Of a DNA stretch of 64,000 nucleotides, positions 33,701-43,200 are shown one piece after another; position 1 is the first letter of the stretch; each line of letters begins with the position of its first letter. The DNA lies in NCBI GenBank assembly GCA_031213475.1, contig JARUPZ010000003.1, positions 14,688,869 through 14,752,868 on the forward strand, read 5' to 3'. The DNA comes from Nereocystis luetkeana (lineage: Eukaryota > Sar > Phaeophyceae > Laminariales > Laminariaceae). The notes under the pieces are model-generated. The model ran no database searches, was not told the DNA's origin, and saw nothing but the letters and a program-made list of their open reading frames with translations. The position numbers were made by a program, and so were the translations under genes.

Positions 33701-36618
33701 ACCGCCTACATGCATATGCAATACATTTACGAAACCTAAATAGCGTATTGAGTTGTTCTTGCACTGCAACCCCCTCCCCCCCCCCCCCCCCCAATCAATA
33801 CGTTTATTCCTCCATGTGTGTGTTTTCGTCACGTATCCCTCCGTATACGCGTTGCCCCTGCCCCCCCCCTCCTAATTGTGTGTGTATGTTTCTGGGTTTT
33901 CCACTCCTACCCACTTGCTTTTCTTAGTGTTTGTATATACGTAGTTACCCGTCCCTCCTTGTATTCGTCTGGAAAGGGATGCGTGGTCATTGGTCAGATG
34001 ACCAAGGCAAGCACCGAAGTCACGTTCTATGATAGAGGTAGCACATTTCCTCGATTTGTTTTTCTGGATGACGGGGTTCCTTCACCCAAAATGGTCGGGA
34101 TGTCAAATCTTGTTTTGAAATATTACGTCTTTGTATACTAGGGACATGGGATTATTCTTCGGGACGCAATGTTATCTTTGTTAAAGTCAGTTTTCGGGTG
34201 AGGTATGTAGCTCCTTAAGTGAGGAGCCTCAGAAAGTTCGGGGTGAACCCCTATCGTAGAACGCCTCCGAATGAGTACGCCGTCTCGAAAGGTATGCGTG
34301 GTCAATGATCAAATGGTAAAGGCAAGCAACAAATGAGTACCCCCCCTCCCCCCTCTATGCTTCGCGCTTGGTGCAAGCAATGTCTGCCTGGTCGGTGAAA
34401 ACCCGACATGCTCCGTCCCGGCATTGTAGGGATGCGAGGGTCTATGGTCATACGACTACGGCCACGCTTGATATCGAGTACATCTCTCCTATCGAGTACA
34501 CCCCCCCCTCTATGGTCATACGACTACGGTCATGCATGATAATGGGTACACCCTCCCTCCCCCCAGTGCATCTCGCGTCCTACTGGTATAATACAGGGCC
34601 CTTTTAGCTTGCTCTTTCGTACGTGTTAGCGTCTTCCACCGTACATGGCGTGCTTTTGTTATTTTATACCTGATTGGTATTATGTTTTTCCTTCTCTTCG
34701 CTACCTCGGAAGAGGTTCAAGACGACCCTCCCCTCCTCGGGCAGATCATGTATCCCTACTTCATGATCTAGATCGTTCAAGGTAGAAATGTATATCCCTG
34801 ATCTGTATGATCTGTATGATTCGTATGATTAGTATGATTTGTATAATTTGTACCTGGTATGATCTAGCTCATGTTGCCGGATGGGGCCCGTATAATCTGC
34901 ATGATCTGCTACAGCACATGCTTTCTGGGTTAGATCACTATACACATATCCTACACAACAAATTATCACAACGGTAGGCGGAGATCATCTACTGTAGATA
35001 GATAGATCGTGATCTGTCTGATCTGTCGGATCTATGTAACCCTACCCTCCCCTCCTCACCGGGTCCTGCAAAGCCTCCTCATCCACTTGCTCATATCTGG
35101 TGTCCCACGCTTTCGCCGGTCCACGTACTATTTTTGCGTTTGTGTGTGTGTGTGTGTTTTTTTCTTGTCAGGTGGTTGACGGCCGGGAAAGTGCGACAAT
35201 GTGGGTCGGCAAGCAGCTACAACCCTCGAGGGTTGCTTTGGGGCCTGTTTCATCTCACGGTGGGCTACTCGTCGCTGACCTTTGCTGTTGTCGTCGGCGT
35301 GCGACAAGTGCCGACTGCTTCTGCCGTGTGGTGAGGGCGCCTTTTTGATTTTTGTGACGGTGGCGATAATGACAGTGGTCGGTGGTATTGATGTTGGTGT
35401 TGACAATGGTGATGTTGATGTTGATGCTGGTTGTGGTGGGTGATGTGGGGCCTGCTCCATGTCATGGGGGGCCTACGCGTCGCGGAAAATTCGCGATTGT
35501 CGTCGAGACGCGACAAATACCGGCTGCCGCTGCTGCGTCTGCTGCCCGTGAGAGCATTGCTGGTAAGGAATCATGATCATGGCACGGTGGTGTCATGAGT
35601 GACAATTTTGTTGATGATGGGGGCATGGTGGTAGTGAAAATGCTATTACGGGGGGACCATAGTTAACAGGACCAAATATTGTTAGTAAAAGTGGTTAAAT
35701 ATATAGGTTTTTATGTATACCATAGGTCCTATTAGCTGTGGTCCCCCGTAATAGTGATGCTGATACTGATAGTGTCCCTGTGGTGGCTAGTGATGGGAGC
35801 GACTGTTGCGGTGAATATGGTGACCACGATGCTGGTCCTGATAACGGCTAAGGACCACTTCGACGATAACGATTAGGTCGCAATGACACCGATATCAGAC
35901 AAGCTCGAGACCGCTCGTGAACGCGGGGAACGCGGGGGGGGTTGCTACAGCGCCTTCAGCAGTGTGACCTGTGCGCTTGCTGGCTCGTTGACTCAGAACC
36001 TGACCCCCCGCTACGCCCCCCCCCCCCTCCCGCCATGCGCTCAACCCTTCCTCCATCCCTCCCACCCTTCCTCCCTCTTCCGTGCCGCTGATTGCCGCTG
36101 GTGCCGACGGTGGGTTGGGCAACAGGATGAGCTGGGTGATTTTCATCACATGGACTAGCACGGTGTTCGGGTTGCTGTGGTCCGTCTACCTCTGGCTCAT
36201 GTCCAGGCAGCCCTACCTCCCCCCCGCCCGGCCCCACACCATCGGCACCGGAAGCCTCGACGTCTCCCCCGGTAGCGCCCCGAGGTCGGGGCCCGGGGGG
36301 GGCGCATCCGACCCCTTCTCCAGCAGACCTCTAGATGGAGTTCCAGGGGGCGGCATGAGGGTAGGGGCTGTTGAGCCGGCGTCCCCGTGGCGGGAGAGCG
36401 TGAGGAGCCTCGTTCTGTTCGCGGCCGTGCTGGGGTTTCTACCCGCGTGGAAGCCTTTGTCGGGAGCGTCGACTCTGCCGTCCCTGTTGGGCCCCGCGGT
36501 GCTGGCCGTGGTGACCATGTTCGCGGGACTGACGGTGCAGATGGTGCGCCTACCGGTGCTGTGGTACGACCGGTGTAAGTTTTTGTGGGCCATGGAGAGG
36601 GAGGGGCTGTACGGGTGA
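21706..36618 (+). CDS. GT8 glycosyltransferase-like membrane protein (IPUT1/PGSIP6 type), eight exons
   Basis: Proposed exons: 21706-22257, 28544-28673, 29608-29707, 30812 to about 30915, about 31808-32033, 32753-32947, 35172-35330 and 36126-36618 (TGA). All phases agree, giving about 652 aa. The order follows plant IPUT1, which adds glucuronate to inositol phosphorylceramide in the Golgi: ILSLLVGTALSG signal/anchor, GIRTLGQSLIDS, GWIIRRL, TEYARVILLEDNMLVMENI, IVLEPDDETY, FQGFLNSYLAGF, RYHGDLSLIMLNGG, LRPWMWF, then four or five membrane spans (for example VLWVLFVWLSFVSAALVA and WVIFITWTSTVFGLLWSVYL). The usual DxD, NSG, GDQ and HxxxxxKPW residues are changed, so activity is doubtful. ATG 21781 is an alternative start that would give a cleaner signal peptide. 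The junction between exons 4 and 5 is uncertain. Arabidopsis IPUT1 is about 540 aa. Confidence 0.8.
22266..22316 (+). repeat. GGGA microsatellite next to a splice donor
   Basis: Begins eight bases after the GT of GT8 intron 1 and gives a G-rich strand in the pre-mRNA. Confidence 0.9.
22459..22540. mobile_element. Family F hairpin
   Basis: Ends CACCACTCCGGGCGGAAATA and TATTTACGTCCGG; arms share ATAAGGACCG. In GT8 intron 1, beside TACCTGGTA words. Confidence 0.75.
24230..24434 (+). mobile_element. Family D element, shortened left part
   Basis: Lacks the first block, has an expanded CTGTATGAT run, and ends GATCTGTTCGAGTGTG. In GT8 intron 1. Confidence 0.75.
24820..25082. mobile_element. Family G element, ends preserved
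   Basis: Ends GGCGTTCTACGATAGAAG and CCCCTATCGTAGAACGCC. The left 60 bp matches the other copies; the middle differs, so it may be a relative rather than a simple copy. Confidence 0.65.
25878..25982 (+). mobile_element. Family A MITE
   Basis: Left end TTTCGGGGG, right end intact; within GT8 intron 1. Confidence 0.9.
26291..26540 (+). mobile_element. Family G element
   Basis: CGTTCTACGAAAGAGGTTCA to CTATCCGTAGAACGCG, with GAGGAGCTCCATACCTCAC and ATCCCATGGCCCAAGTATAC inside. Confidence 0.8.
27030..27200 (+). repeat. AAATTGAAAATTGA tandem region
   Basis: Two copies of a roughly 70-bp unit (GAACACTGCAAGGTTAAAAT / GAACACTGCAAAGTTAAAAT) plus AAATTGA variants. Confidence 0.8.
27354..27458 (+). 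mobile_element. Family A MITE
   Basis: Left end mutated to TTGCAGGGG; right end intact with TA. Follows the AAATTG tandem region. Confidence 0.88.
29116..29455 (+). repeat. TTG/CTG-rich triplet array
   Basis: About 340 bp of degenerate GTT, GCT and GTC triplets in GT8 intron 2, upstream of exon 3. Open in several frames only because of the triplet structure. Confidence 0.85.
30018..30122 (+). mobile_element. Family A MITE
   Basis: Ends TTACGGGGAACC and GGTCCCCCATAA; within GT8 intron 3, among CGATATTCGATA-type repeats. Confidence 0.9.
30375..30560 (+). repeat. CGATATTCGATA-type degenerate array
   Basis: Short words TATTCGATA, AGTCGATG and GATTTTCGATTTCC recur; the end carries ATACCAGGCACT/GATACCAGGTGCCAGG words. 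A related patch is at 29930-30015. Confidence 0.7.
30928..31228 (+). repeat. GGT triplet array
   Basis: Long degenerate GGT/GTT array beginning just past the exon 4 end of the GT8 gene, which helps obscure its donor. Confidence 0.85.
31239..31337 (+). mobile_element. Family A MITE, shortened centre
   Basis: The centre reads AATCTACCAGGTTTTTT in place of ACCTATATATTTCC, so it carries a CCAGG word with neighbouring bases lost. Lies beside the GGT array of GT8 intron 4. Confidence 0.85.
32090..32215 (-). mobile_element. Family E fragment
   Basis: Reads GTACTTGTGTCATGCCATGG and ends TTTTCACCTACCAGGCAG, preceded by G runs. Confidence 0.65.
33088..33192 (+). mobile_element. Family A MITE
   Basis: Intact ends, TA-flanked, within GT8 intron 6, about 135 bp from an oppositely oriented copy. 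Confidence 0.9.
33328..33439 (-). mobile_element. Family A MITE carrying a 7-bp insertion
   Basis: After AATATATA the copy has CCTGGTG before GGTTTTTGTG. Removing those 7 bp restores the family consensus. Confidence 0.9.
34022..34267 (-). mobile_element. Family G element
   Basis: Reverse copy, ending CCCCTATCGTAGAACGCCTC; contains GGGTGAGGTATGTAGCTCC. In GT8 intron 6. Confidence 0.78.
34268..34565 (+). mobile_element. Family E copy
   Basis: Includes the left part (GGTCAATGATCAAATGG, GGCAAGCAACAAATGAGTAC) and three successive C runs; follows a family G copy directly. Confidence 0.75.
34737..35038 (+). mobile_element. Family D element with TACCTGGTA insertion
   Basis: Expanded GTATGATT repeats precede TTTGTACCTGGTATGATC; other copies read directly GTATGATCTAGC. 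In GT8 intron 6. Confidence 0.8.
35646..35751 (-). mobile_element. Family A MITE
   Basis: Near-consensus, TA-flanked, within GT8 intron 7. Confidence 0.92.
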
Positions 36619-37084
36619 GAGGGAGGGGGACTAGCGGAGGAGGCCGAGGAGGTTTCGGTCACGGTCTGCGGCTGCGGCGGCTGCGGCGGCTGCGGCGGCG
36701 CAATACATAGCGGTAGAATGAGGCAGGGTGTAATTTGCTGCACTTCCATGTATTTAATATTTCCCATTTCCTCCATCCTCTTTCTCCCTCCCGCCCACCC
36801 CCCCCCCCCCCCTCCCCCCCGTCTTATTTCTTCCCGCCTCCCTTCGTTGTGACACTGCTGTGTCATGTTCTCGTCTTGCGGTTGTTTTTGGCGGGTTTTT
36901 TTGTTTGGAGTTTTTTGAGCTTTTTGTTTTTTGTAGCGTTTTGTTGTTGTTGTCTCCCCGCTGTTGTAGTCTCTGTGTTCGGCTTGAACAGCGGTGTTTC
37001 ATTGGGGGCCACAGGTATACAGCAATAAAAACGTCCGACACATAGGTGTGAACCCGTAGCGGCACGAGCAGTGCAGCCGCAGTA

Positions 37085-37202
37085 TCACGGGAGACACGTG
37101 ATAAATAGGACCTACGGTACACATAAAAACCTACAGTATATATTTCGCTTTTTTTTACTACAAATAACAGTGTTTGGTCGTATTAACTATGGCCCCCCGT
37201 AA
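37085..37202 (+). mobile_element. Family A MITE with TACAGTA insertion
   Basis: Left end TCACGGGAG. The centre reads CCTACAGTATATATTTCGC where other copies have CCTATATATTTC: a 5-bp gain giving TA-CAG-TA. Confidence 0.85.
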
Positions 37203-37214
37203 TACTAGTGGCAT

Positions 37215-37500
37215 CTTTATCGTGAGGGTGGTTGCCCGGTAAGGTGCCTGTGGAATCGCTTGGCACAGATGGGATTAAGCAGTGCGGTATTACGGGGGGC
37301 CATAGTAAATAAGACCAAATATTGCTAGTAAAAATAGCGAAATATATAGGTTTTTGTGTGTACCGTAGGTCCTATTTAATATGACCCCCCGTAATAGCAA
37401 TGGTCCCTTTTGAGTGCCGGCTGCCGCTATAGTGCCGGTGTTGTTGGCTGGGGCATACATACCGGCACTACCATACAGGGACCACTGCTGTACAAGGCTG
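37215..37500 (+). mobile_element. Family H copy interrupted by family A
   Basis: GTGCCTGTGGAATCGCTTGG at the left and AGTGCCGGCTGCCGCTATAG at the right of the nested MITE at 37290-37394. Confidence 0.65.
37290..37394 (-). mobile_element. Family A MITE nested in family H
   Basis: Intact copy placed at a TA inside a family H element, whose two halves lie at 37215-37289 and 37395-37500. Confidence 0.9.
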
Positions 37501-37794
37501 CCTGCGCGCGTGTTGTCAACGTCGTGCAGTGATGGACGGGGCGGTACATTCGTCATCCCCCCCTGAAACGCCTCGAGTAATCATCCCCCATAAGCAGCCG
37601 CGCCGGGTTGCTGCAGAGGTGTGGCTGATGCCGCCAATCCCCGTGTGTGTGTGTGTGTTTTTTTTTTCTGTATCAAGTCCGGAGAGAGTTTGTTGCTGTA
37701 GGGACGTTTTCGGATTTATACCAACCGAGCCGTACGTAGGAAAGATTTTCCCGATCCCCACTCTCTCGATGATTTGCGCTCGATGGTTCGGGGC

Positions 37795-38005
37795 GGATAT
37801 ATTCCCGATATGTACGATGTATGATACGATGTACACTATTCATAGGTCATGTTGGCGGGTGGGAGCCACATTTATCTGCATCGTCTACGGCAGTAGCACC
37901 ACGCGGTGTTCTGGCTTAGATCTGTACCATACAGATCCTCTCGACATATCATAATTGCAGGATAGGATCTAGATGATCTACATTAGATCGATCGTGCGTG
38001 CAACC
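37795..38005 (+). mobile_element. Family D element, diverged
   Basis: Middle blocks (GTTGGCGGGTGGGAGCC, AGATCTGTACCATACAGATC) are recognisable; both ends are eroded. Confidence 0.65.
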
Positions 38006-38159
38006 GTACTGCTAAAAGGGATGTCGCGGGGTACGTACGAGCACTACAGTAATTCCGCCGCAAGTAAGTTTACTTGATACGAATAGGTCGTTTTTTGCGC
38101 CAGTGTCCGTTTGTCTCTGCAGTCGTTTTTTTTTTTTTTTTTCAGAATTCTTCACGGTT

Positions 38160-38325
38160 GATGACCCGACCGACCCACGAGTCGGGTCAGGAAGTTTTCG
38201 ATATCTCGCAGGCCGGATCGGGTCGGGTCGGGTCGGGTCGGGTCAGGAAGTTTTCAAACTCTTGCGGATCGGATCGGGTCAGGTCTCCCGTACCCGACCC
38301 GACCTGACCTGACCCGCGAGGTGAT
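38160..38325 (+). repeat. GGGTC pentamer region
   Basis: GTCGGGTCGGGTCGGGTC with a repeated CAGGAAGTTTTC block, ending in the inverted form GACCCGACCTGACC. A hairpin is possible. Confidence 0.8.
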
Positions 38326-38797
38326 TGGTCTGAACCTTATCCGTAGGCAGTCCTGTTTTTTTTAGCGTCTGTCTACTGGTGCACCCTAGGAGATGAGTGG
38401 GTGCCACGGCCGCTTACGAGGTAGTCAGCGTTCCGGGCACAAAGCCGCCCGCGGTTGTTGGGCGAAGCGGCAGTGTCGATGATTGCTGATGTTGTAGTGG
38501 TCGTTGCTGTTGGGTGTTGTGCGCAGGCAGTAAATTACCCCCCCCCCCCCCCCCCCCCGCCCCCCCTCCAGGCAAGCAACAAATGAGTACCCCCCCCCCC
38601 CCCCCCCCCCCCCCCACCTCCGAAGTTGCTGGTTTGGGGGGTAAGCCAGCTCGTTTTGTTCGCTTTGTTCGCTTCCCCGCTGCCTCGCTCCCTCCCAAGG
38701 GATGATGCACTTACTGCTGTACTCGTACCTGTGATTACGACCGTGTTGTCGTGTCGACTGTGCAGTCGTGGGACTACATGCGATAGCGCGCGCGCGC

Positions 38798-39060
38798 GGG
38801 GGGGGGGGGTGACCTCATTATCATGCATGGCCGTAGTCGTATGACCATAGACCCTCGCATCCCTACAATGCCGGGACGGGGCGCGTCGGGTTTCCACCGA
38901 CCCGGCAAATAACGGGGAGAGGGGCGCGCGCGCGGGGGGGGGGGGGGTGGACAGGGCTATTTTCACGCGGTATAGGCTCCGATGGCCGAGGGGACGGGGG
39001 GGTAGTCATGTCATGCATGTCCGTAGTCATATATATGACCATAGATCCTCACCGATGGCC
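38798..39060 (-). mobile_element. Family E, two partial copies
   Basis: A reverse copy at 38798-38925 is followed by a shorter one at 38990-39060; both begin with G runs. A forward scrap (GGCAAGCAACAAATGAGTAC then C run) lies at 38568-38615. Confidence 0.65.
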
Positions 39061-39265
39061 AAGGGACAGGGAGGGTTAGGCCGTGTGAGGTGTCTGCCGG
39101 GTGCGTTGTGCTCTGGAGCGTTTTGCTCAGGGTACCCGCCCCGGCCCATTAAATCAGTCGCCTCCACGCCTACGGGCTCGATCCCTTTTGTGCTGCTGCA
39201 TGCCGCATATCGTCGTTCCTCGAAGTTCATGGTAATTTTAATAGCTTTGTCCCGCTAAGCGTATC

Positions 39266-39350
39266 GTACCACTCTGACCGTAAACATAAGAACCGCTTGG
39301 TATTCATATTAGTGTGTAAGCGGTCCTTATATTTCCGCCCAAGGTGGTAC
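39266..39350. mobile_element. Family F hairpin
   Basis: GTACCACTCTGACCGTAAAC at the left and TTTCCGCCCAAGGTGGTAC at the right. Confidence 0.78.
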
Positions 39351-39644
39351 TACGGGTGCAGTTAGTTGTTGCTTCGTAGGGAAGGGTTCGAGTCTTTGAT
39401 GGGGGAATGTGTTCTAAGCGAATTATTGTTGTTCTTAGTCGATTGTGGGGATAAATTGTATCTCGCTGCTTGTTGTGGCGGGAGGGGTGGGCGAAGGTGG
39501 GTGGGTGAGTGGGTGCTCTGTTTTGTTTATCCTGCTCTCTCCCCCTGATGACGTTCTTTAGTATTTGTGTACGTACGTGATGTATTCGGTGGTGGTGTTT
39601 TTTTTTTTTTGCGTATTTCGTTTGTTGTTGACTGGAGGTTTCAA

Positions 39645-39830
39645 CGGTGGGAGCGTTATTTGGTCGCATCAATCAACCATCGGAATATTAATATCGGTCT
39701 TGGTGTCGTTCGAATCAACCAGTGGGATGTTGTTCGTTGAATCAACCATCGGAGGTGATTTTCCGTCGAATCTACCATCGGATTTCAATTGCAACCATCG
39801 GAGGATTGTTCGTCGAACAAACCACCGGTC
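39645..39830 (+). repeat. AATCAACCATCGGA tandem region
   Basis: Six or more copies of TCGAATCAACCATCGG-like words with varying spacing. Confidence 0.75.
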
Positions 39831-40463
39831 TTTTCGTTAGGGCATTGCACACGTCCTCAATTTTTTCCACGTACAGCACTGTACCCACGATACGTCTCGT
39901 CCGTTATGTGTCGTGGACGGTACACCCAGCAGTAGAAAACAATTGCACGCAGGTCGTCCGGGTAACGCCCCACAATGCAGAACCTGCTGTATGTAGTACG
40001 GTGAAAAATAATCGCGTACTTCATAGTACTTCGTCGAGTACACCCCCCTTACACCACCACTATAAACGGAAATTTTATGGAGCGTCGAGGTATAAATGTC
40101 AAGCCCAAACAGTTACGTCCCGTATGTGTCCCTGTATACCAGTACCTGGCACTATTAATACTGCACACCGTACACCACATAAGAACAGGAGAGGAGGAGC
40201 AGCTGGCTGGTTGATGGATACTACTGCTGTACGTATACTTCGAAGCATATGTACTCCGTATACATGCTCGTATCATACCAGGCACCAGGCAGCACAGCTA
40301 CAAATACACATCTATCTGCCACGCGATGCGGTCATATATCCCCCTTGTGCGGAGTTCAGGTTCTCCCTGCCTCGACTCGACCGCTGGTCGTGGTGTGACC
40401 GCCAATAGCAAAAAACAGAAAACAATGGCACCCTGGCTGCCTGCAGTAACTCACGCAGTGAGA

Positions 40464-40710
40464 GGCGTTCTACGATAGGGGTTCACGGTAAATTTTCTGA
40501 GGCGCCTCACTTGAGGAGCTCCATACCTCACTCGAAAACTGACTTGCGCAAAAAATCAAATTGCATCCCCGATGAATAATCCCATGGCCCAAGTATACAA
40601 AGACGTCGTTTTCCTTAACAAGATTGGCATTCCGACGATTTTGGGTTAAGGAGACCCGTCATTCAGAAATACGAAAGGCGGAAATGTGCTACCATTTTCG
40701 TAGAACGCGT
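40464..40710 (+). mobile_element. Family G element
   Basis: GGCGTTCTACGATAGGGG to TTTTCGTAGAACGCG; close to the 26.3-kb copy throughout. Confidence 0.8.
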
Positions 40711-40792
40711 CAGTCAGAGGCGTGTGTAACAGAGTCGTCGCCAGCCGACGCCAACCCAACCTATATATCTGTACCAGGTATCCATCTTCTAG

Positions 40793-40993
40793 CGAAGGCC
40801 TGGAGCGAGAGCGTGTCGCAACTCTCCGAGGTCCGGACGGGGTTTTCAGCGCAAGTGTGGTCGGAGGGGGCTTGTGGGATGTTAGGCTTCTTCTGGCCCT
40901 ACGCGCCAGGTCTCTGGAAAAGTGCCGCGGTGACCCTTGCTCCGCTGTCGAGTGCGGCAGTAGCCCCGTGGTTCGTCAACCCTTTTCCCGGAG
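40793..40993 (+). CDS. Exon-like stretch with hydrophobic peptide, unknown
   Basis: Bounded by an acceptor TCTTCTAG and a donor CGGAG/GTGAGAG. One frame reads MLGFFWPYAPGLWKSAAVTL followed by APLSSAAVAPWFVNPFPGG and could be membrane-associated; a second frame is also open, so the reading is not decided. It lies just after a family G copy. No family recognised. Confidence 0.3.
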
Positions 40994-41114
40994 GTGAGAG
41001 CAGCGATGACGCAATACGCACGCGGGATCGTACCGGCGTCCCTTCTCGTCTGCTGCTGCTGCTGGCGGGTGGACCTCCCGCCCATCGCTATACGGGTCTC
41101 GCCATGGCATGTAG

Positions 41115-41306
41115 GTTCTGGCGGTCATGCTGTTCGATCTGATCATGAAGTACGATATACATAAGGTTGGGACGCTGTGGCTCTTCTCGGCCGGCGCCCG
41201 GATCACGGTCGCCGTGACGGTCGGAGACCGGCAAGTTTCACCGACGCTCACGACGGCATTACCGTCATATATCACCGTCGGCAAACTCATGACGGCGGCT
41301 TCTTAA
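41115..41306 (+). CDS. Possible terminal exon with membrane-like peptide, unknown
   Basis: After an acceptor GCATGTAG, 63 codons run to TAA, beginning VLAVMLFDLIMKYDIHKVG and continuing LWLFSAGARITVAVTVG. It could pair with 40793-40993, but the phases do not match directly, so either an exon is missing or one call is wrong. No family recognised. Confidence 0.28.
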   Translation, partial: VLAVMLFDLIMKYDIHKVGTLWLFSAGARITVAVTVGDRQVSPTLTTALPSYITVGKLMTAAS

Positions 41307-41524
41307 TAGATGGGCTCGCTGATGGCCTTTTGTCGAGAAACGCCGACGTGAGTGCCGGGGCGCCGTCCGGCCAACCCCACCCGCCTACGAGGACGGCGCG
41401 GCGCCGACCGTAGTCCCGAGGACGCATCCGCGGCCGGGTGGACTTGAGAGGACCGTAAAACACGCAAGATGACACACCTCCTGCGGGACGAACTTCTGAG
41501 CTGTTTATTTCTATCCAAAGCATC

Positions 41525-41860
41525 GGGGGGGGGGGGGGCGGGGGGTGTACTCATTATCACGCATGGTCGTAGTCGTATAAAGGGGGGGGGGGGGGGTGTA
41601 CTCGATAGGAGAGATGTACTCGATCTTATGCATGGCCGTAGTCGTATGGCCATAGACCCTCGCATCCATACAATGCCGGGGCGGCGCATGTCGGGTTTTC
41701 ACCGACCAGGCAGAAATTGCTTGCACCAAGCGCGAAACGCCGTGAGGTGTCCGGCGAGTCGCATGAAGGGTGAGCTGCATCCCACAAAGAACCGCTTGTG
41801 AGGCGGACTTGCATATGAGTGACAGCTTCAATGAGTTAATTTAATTTCCGGTGTAGGCAA
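41525..41860 (-). mobile_element. Family E, near-complete copy
   Basis: From G runs through GTACTCGATAGGAGAGATGT to AAGAACCGCTTGTGAGGCGG and ATTTCCGGTGTAG. One of the three longest members. Confidence 0.78.
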
Positions 41861-42035
41861 TCGTTTGAAGGGGGGGGGGGGGGGGTACATGTACATACCT
41901 GGTATGTACACAACAACGAAAATGGTGTACCAGGTACGTATGTAGCCCTGGAGATAATCTACAGTCATTTGTATGACAGTTCGAGATATTACTCACACAT
42001 GGACGCGTCACTCGGCGTATTGTTTTAGCAACTAT

Positions 42036-42140
42036 TTACGGGGGACCATAGTAAATAGGACCAAACAACGTAGGTAGAAATAGGTAAATATATCATTTTT
42101 TGTGTGTACCGTAGGTCCTATATACTATGCCCCCCCGTAA
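42036..42140 (-). mobile_element. Family A MITE
   Basis: Ends TTACGGGGG and CCCCCCCGTAA; internal sequence more diverged (ACAACGTAGGTAGAAATAGG). Confidence 0.88.
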
Positions 42141-42348
42141 TACTACTCCCACCCTCCGTTGTCGAGAAAATAACTGCTTCGAAAGTTGTCTGAGGGGGGC
42201 GTGTTGTCTTGTTATATCACACGTGTGATACACGGCATTGAACGTAGCGTCCCCGTCTAAGGCGCACGCGGGGGGGGGGGGGGGGGGGGCTGGGCTGGTG
42301 CTGATTTTACCGCTGCTTTAAAGCGCCGACGTGGCTACCGTACAACAA

Positions 42349-42436
42349 CACCACTCTGGTAGGAAATATAAGGATCGTTTAGACACTAACATGAATACCG
42401 AAAGATCCTTAAGCTGACAGACATCCAGAGTGGTAT
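42349..42436. mobile_element. Family F hairpin, right arm diverged
   Basis: CACCACTCTGGTAGGAAATA at the left; the right arm is broken by AAGCTGACAG but ends CCAGAGTGGTA. Confidence 0.7.
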
Positions 42437-42772
42437 CACGCAGGGTGTATGATAACCCCCCCCCCCCCCCGCCCCCCCCCTGGGAAGGGTTTCCAAGATG
42501 AGTTTCGCCGCCACTAGGGGGGCATACGCACAAAGAACATGGCGGCGGCGTTGGGAAGATCTCGTGGAGATATGTTTCCACAGATAAGACACATCTAGCG
42601 CTCGGCGTTTGTACCCCCCCCCCCCCCCTCCCTGTTTTGTCAATGGATGTCGGCTTGGAAACCTGTCCGAGGGTGTGTGTTGGCTGTTATATCGTCGTAC
42701 GTGTGACACGATGTGTTGGCTTGCCACACGTGTGATACGTTACATGGATGCGCCCCGTGTCTGAGTTGTGGA

Positions 42773-42975
42773 AGCAGCAGTAGTAGTAACAGTAGTAGAA
42801 GTAGTAGTAGTAGCAGTGGTAGAAGTAGTAGCAGCAGTAGTAGCAGTAGTAGTAGCAGTAGCAGTAGGAGTAGTAGTAGGAGTAGTAGTAATAATAGAAG
42901 TAGTAGTTGTGGTAGTAGCAGTAGTAGTAGTAGCAGTAGCAGTAGTATTATAGTAGTAGTAGTAGCAGTAGTAGC

Positions 42976-43049
<74 letters not shown>

Positions 43050-43078
43050 CAGTAGTAGCAGTAGTAGTAGGAGTAGCC
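42773..43078 (+). repeat. AGT/AGC triplet array
   Basis: About 300 bp of AGT with AGC, GGT and AAT variants. Confidence 0.92.
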
Positions 43079-43097
43079 CCAACGGCGCGGGTGATCC

Positions 43098-43200
43098 GGA
43101 GGAGGGGGTGTACTCATGCCATGCGTGGCCTTAGTCGTACGAGCACAGATCCTCGCATCCCTATTACTGGGACGGACCACGTTATTTTGTTTTGGGGGGG
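43098..43200 (-). mobile_element. Family E fragment
   Basis: TGTACTCATGCCATGCGTGG through CCTCGCATCCCTATTACTGG, ending before a G run; abuts the AGT array. Confidence 0.6.

Larger units (their letters stand above)
36619..40463. other. Intergenic, repeat-filled
   Basis: Downstream of the GT8 stop. It contains A, D, E, F and H copies, a GGTCG tandem region at 38.2 kb and a tandem region at 39.65-39.83 kb. Long C runs occur at 38.54 and 38.59 kb. No gene is supported. Confidence 0.5.
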
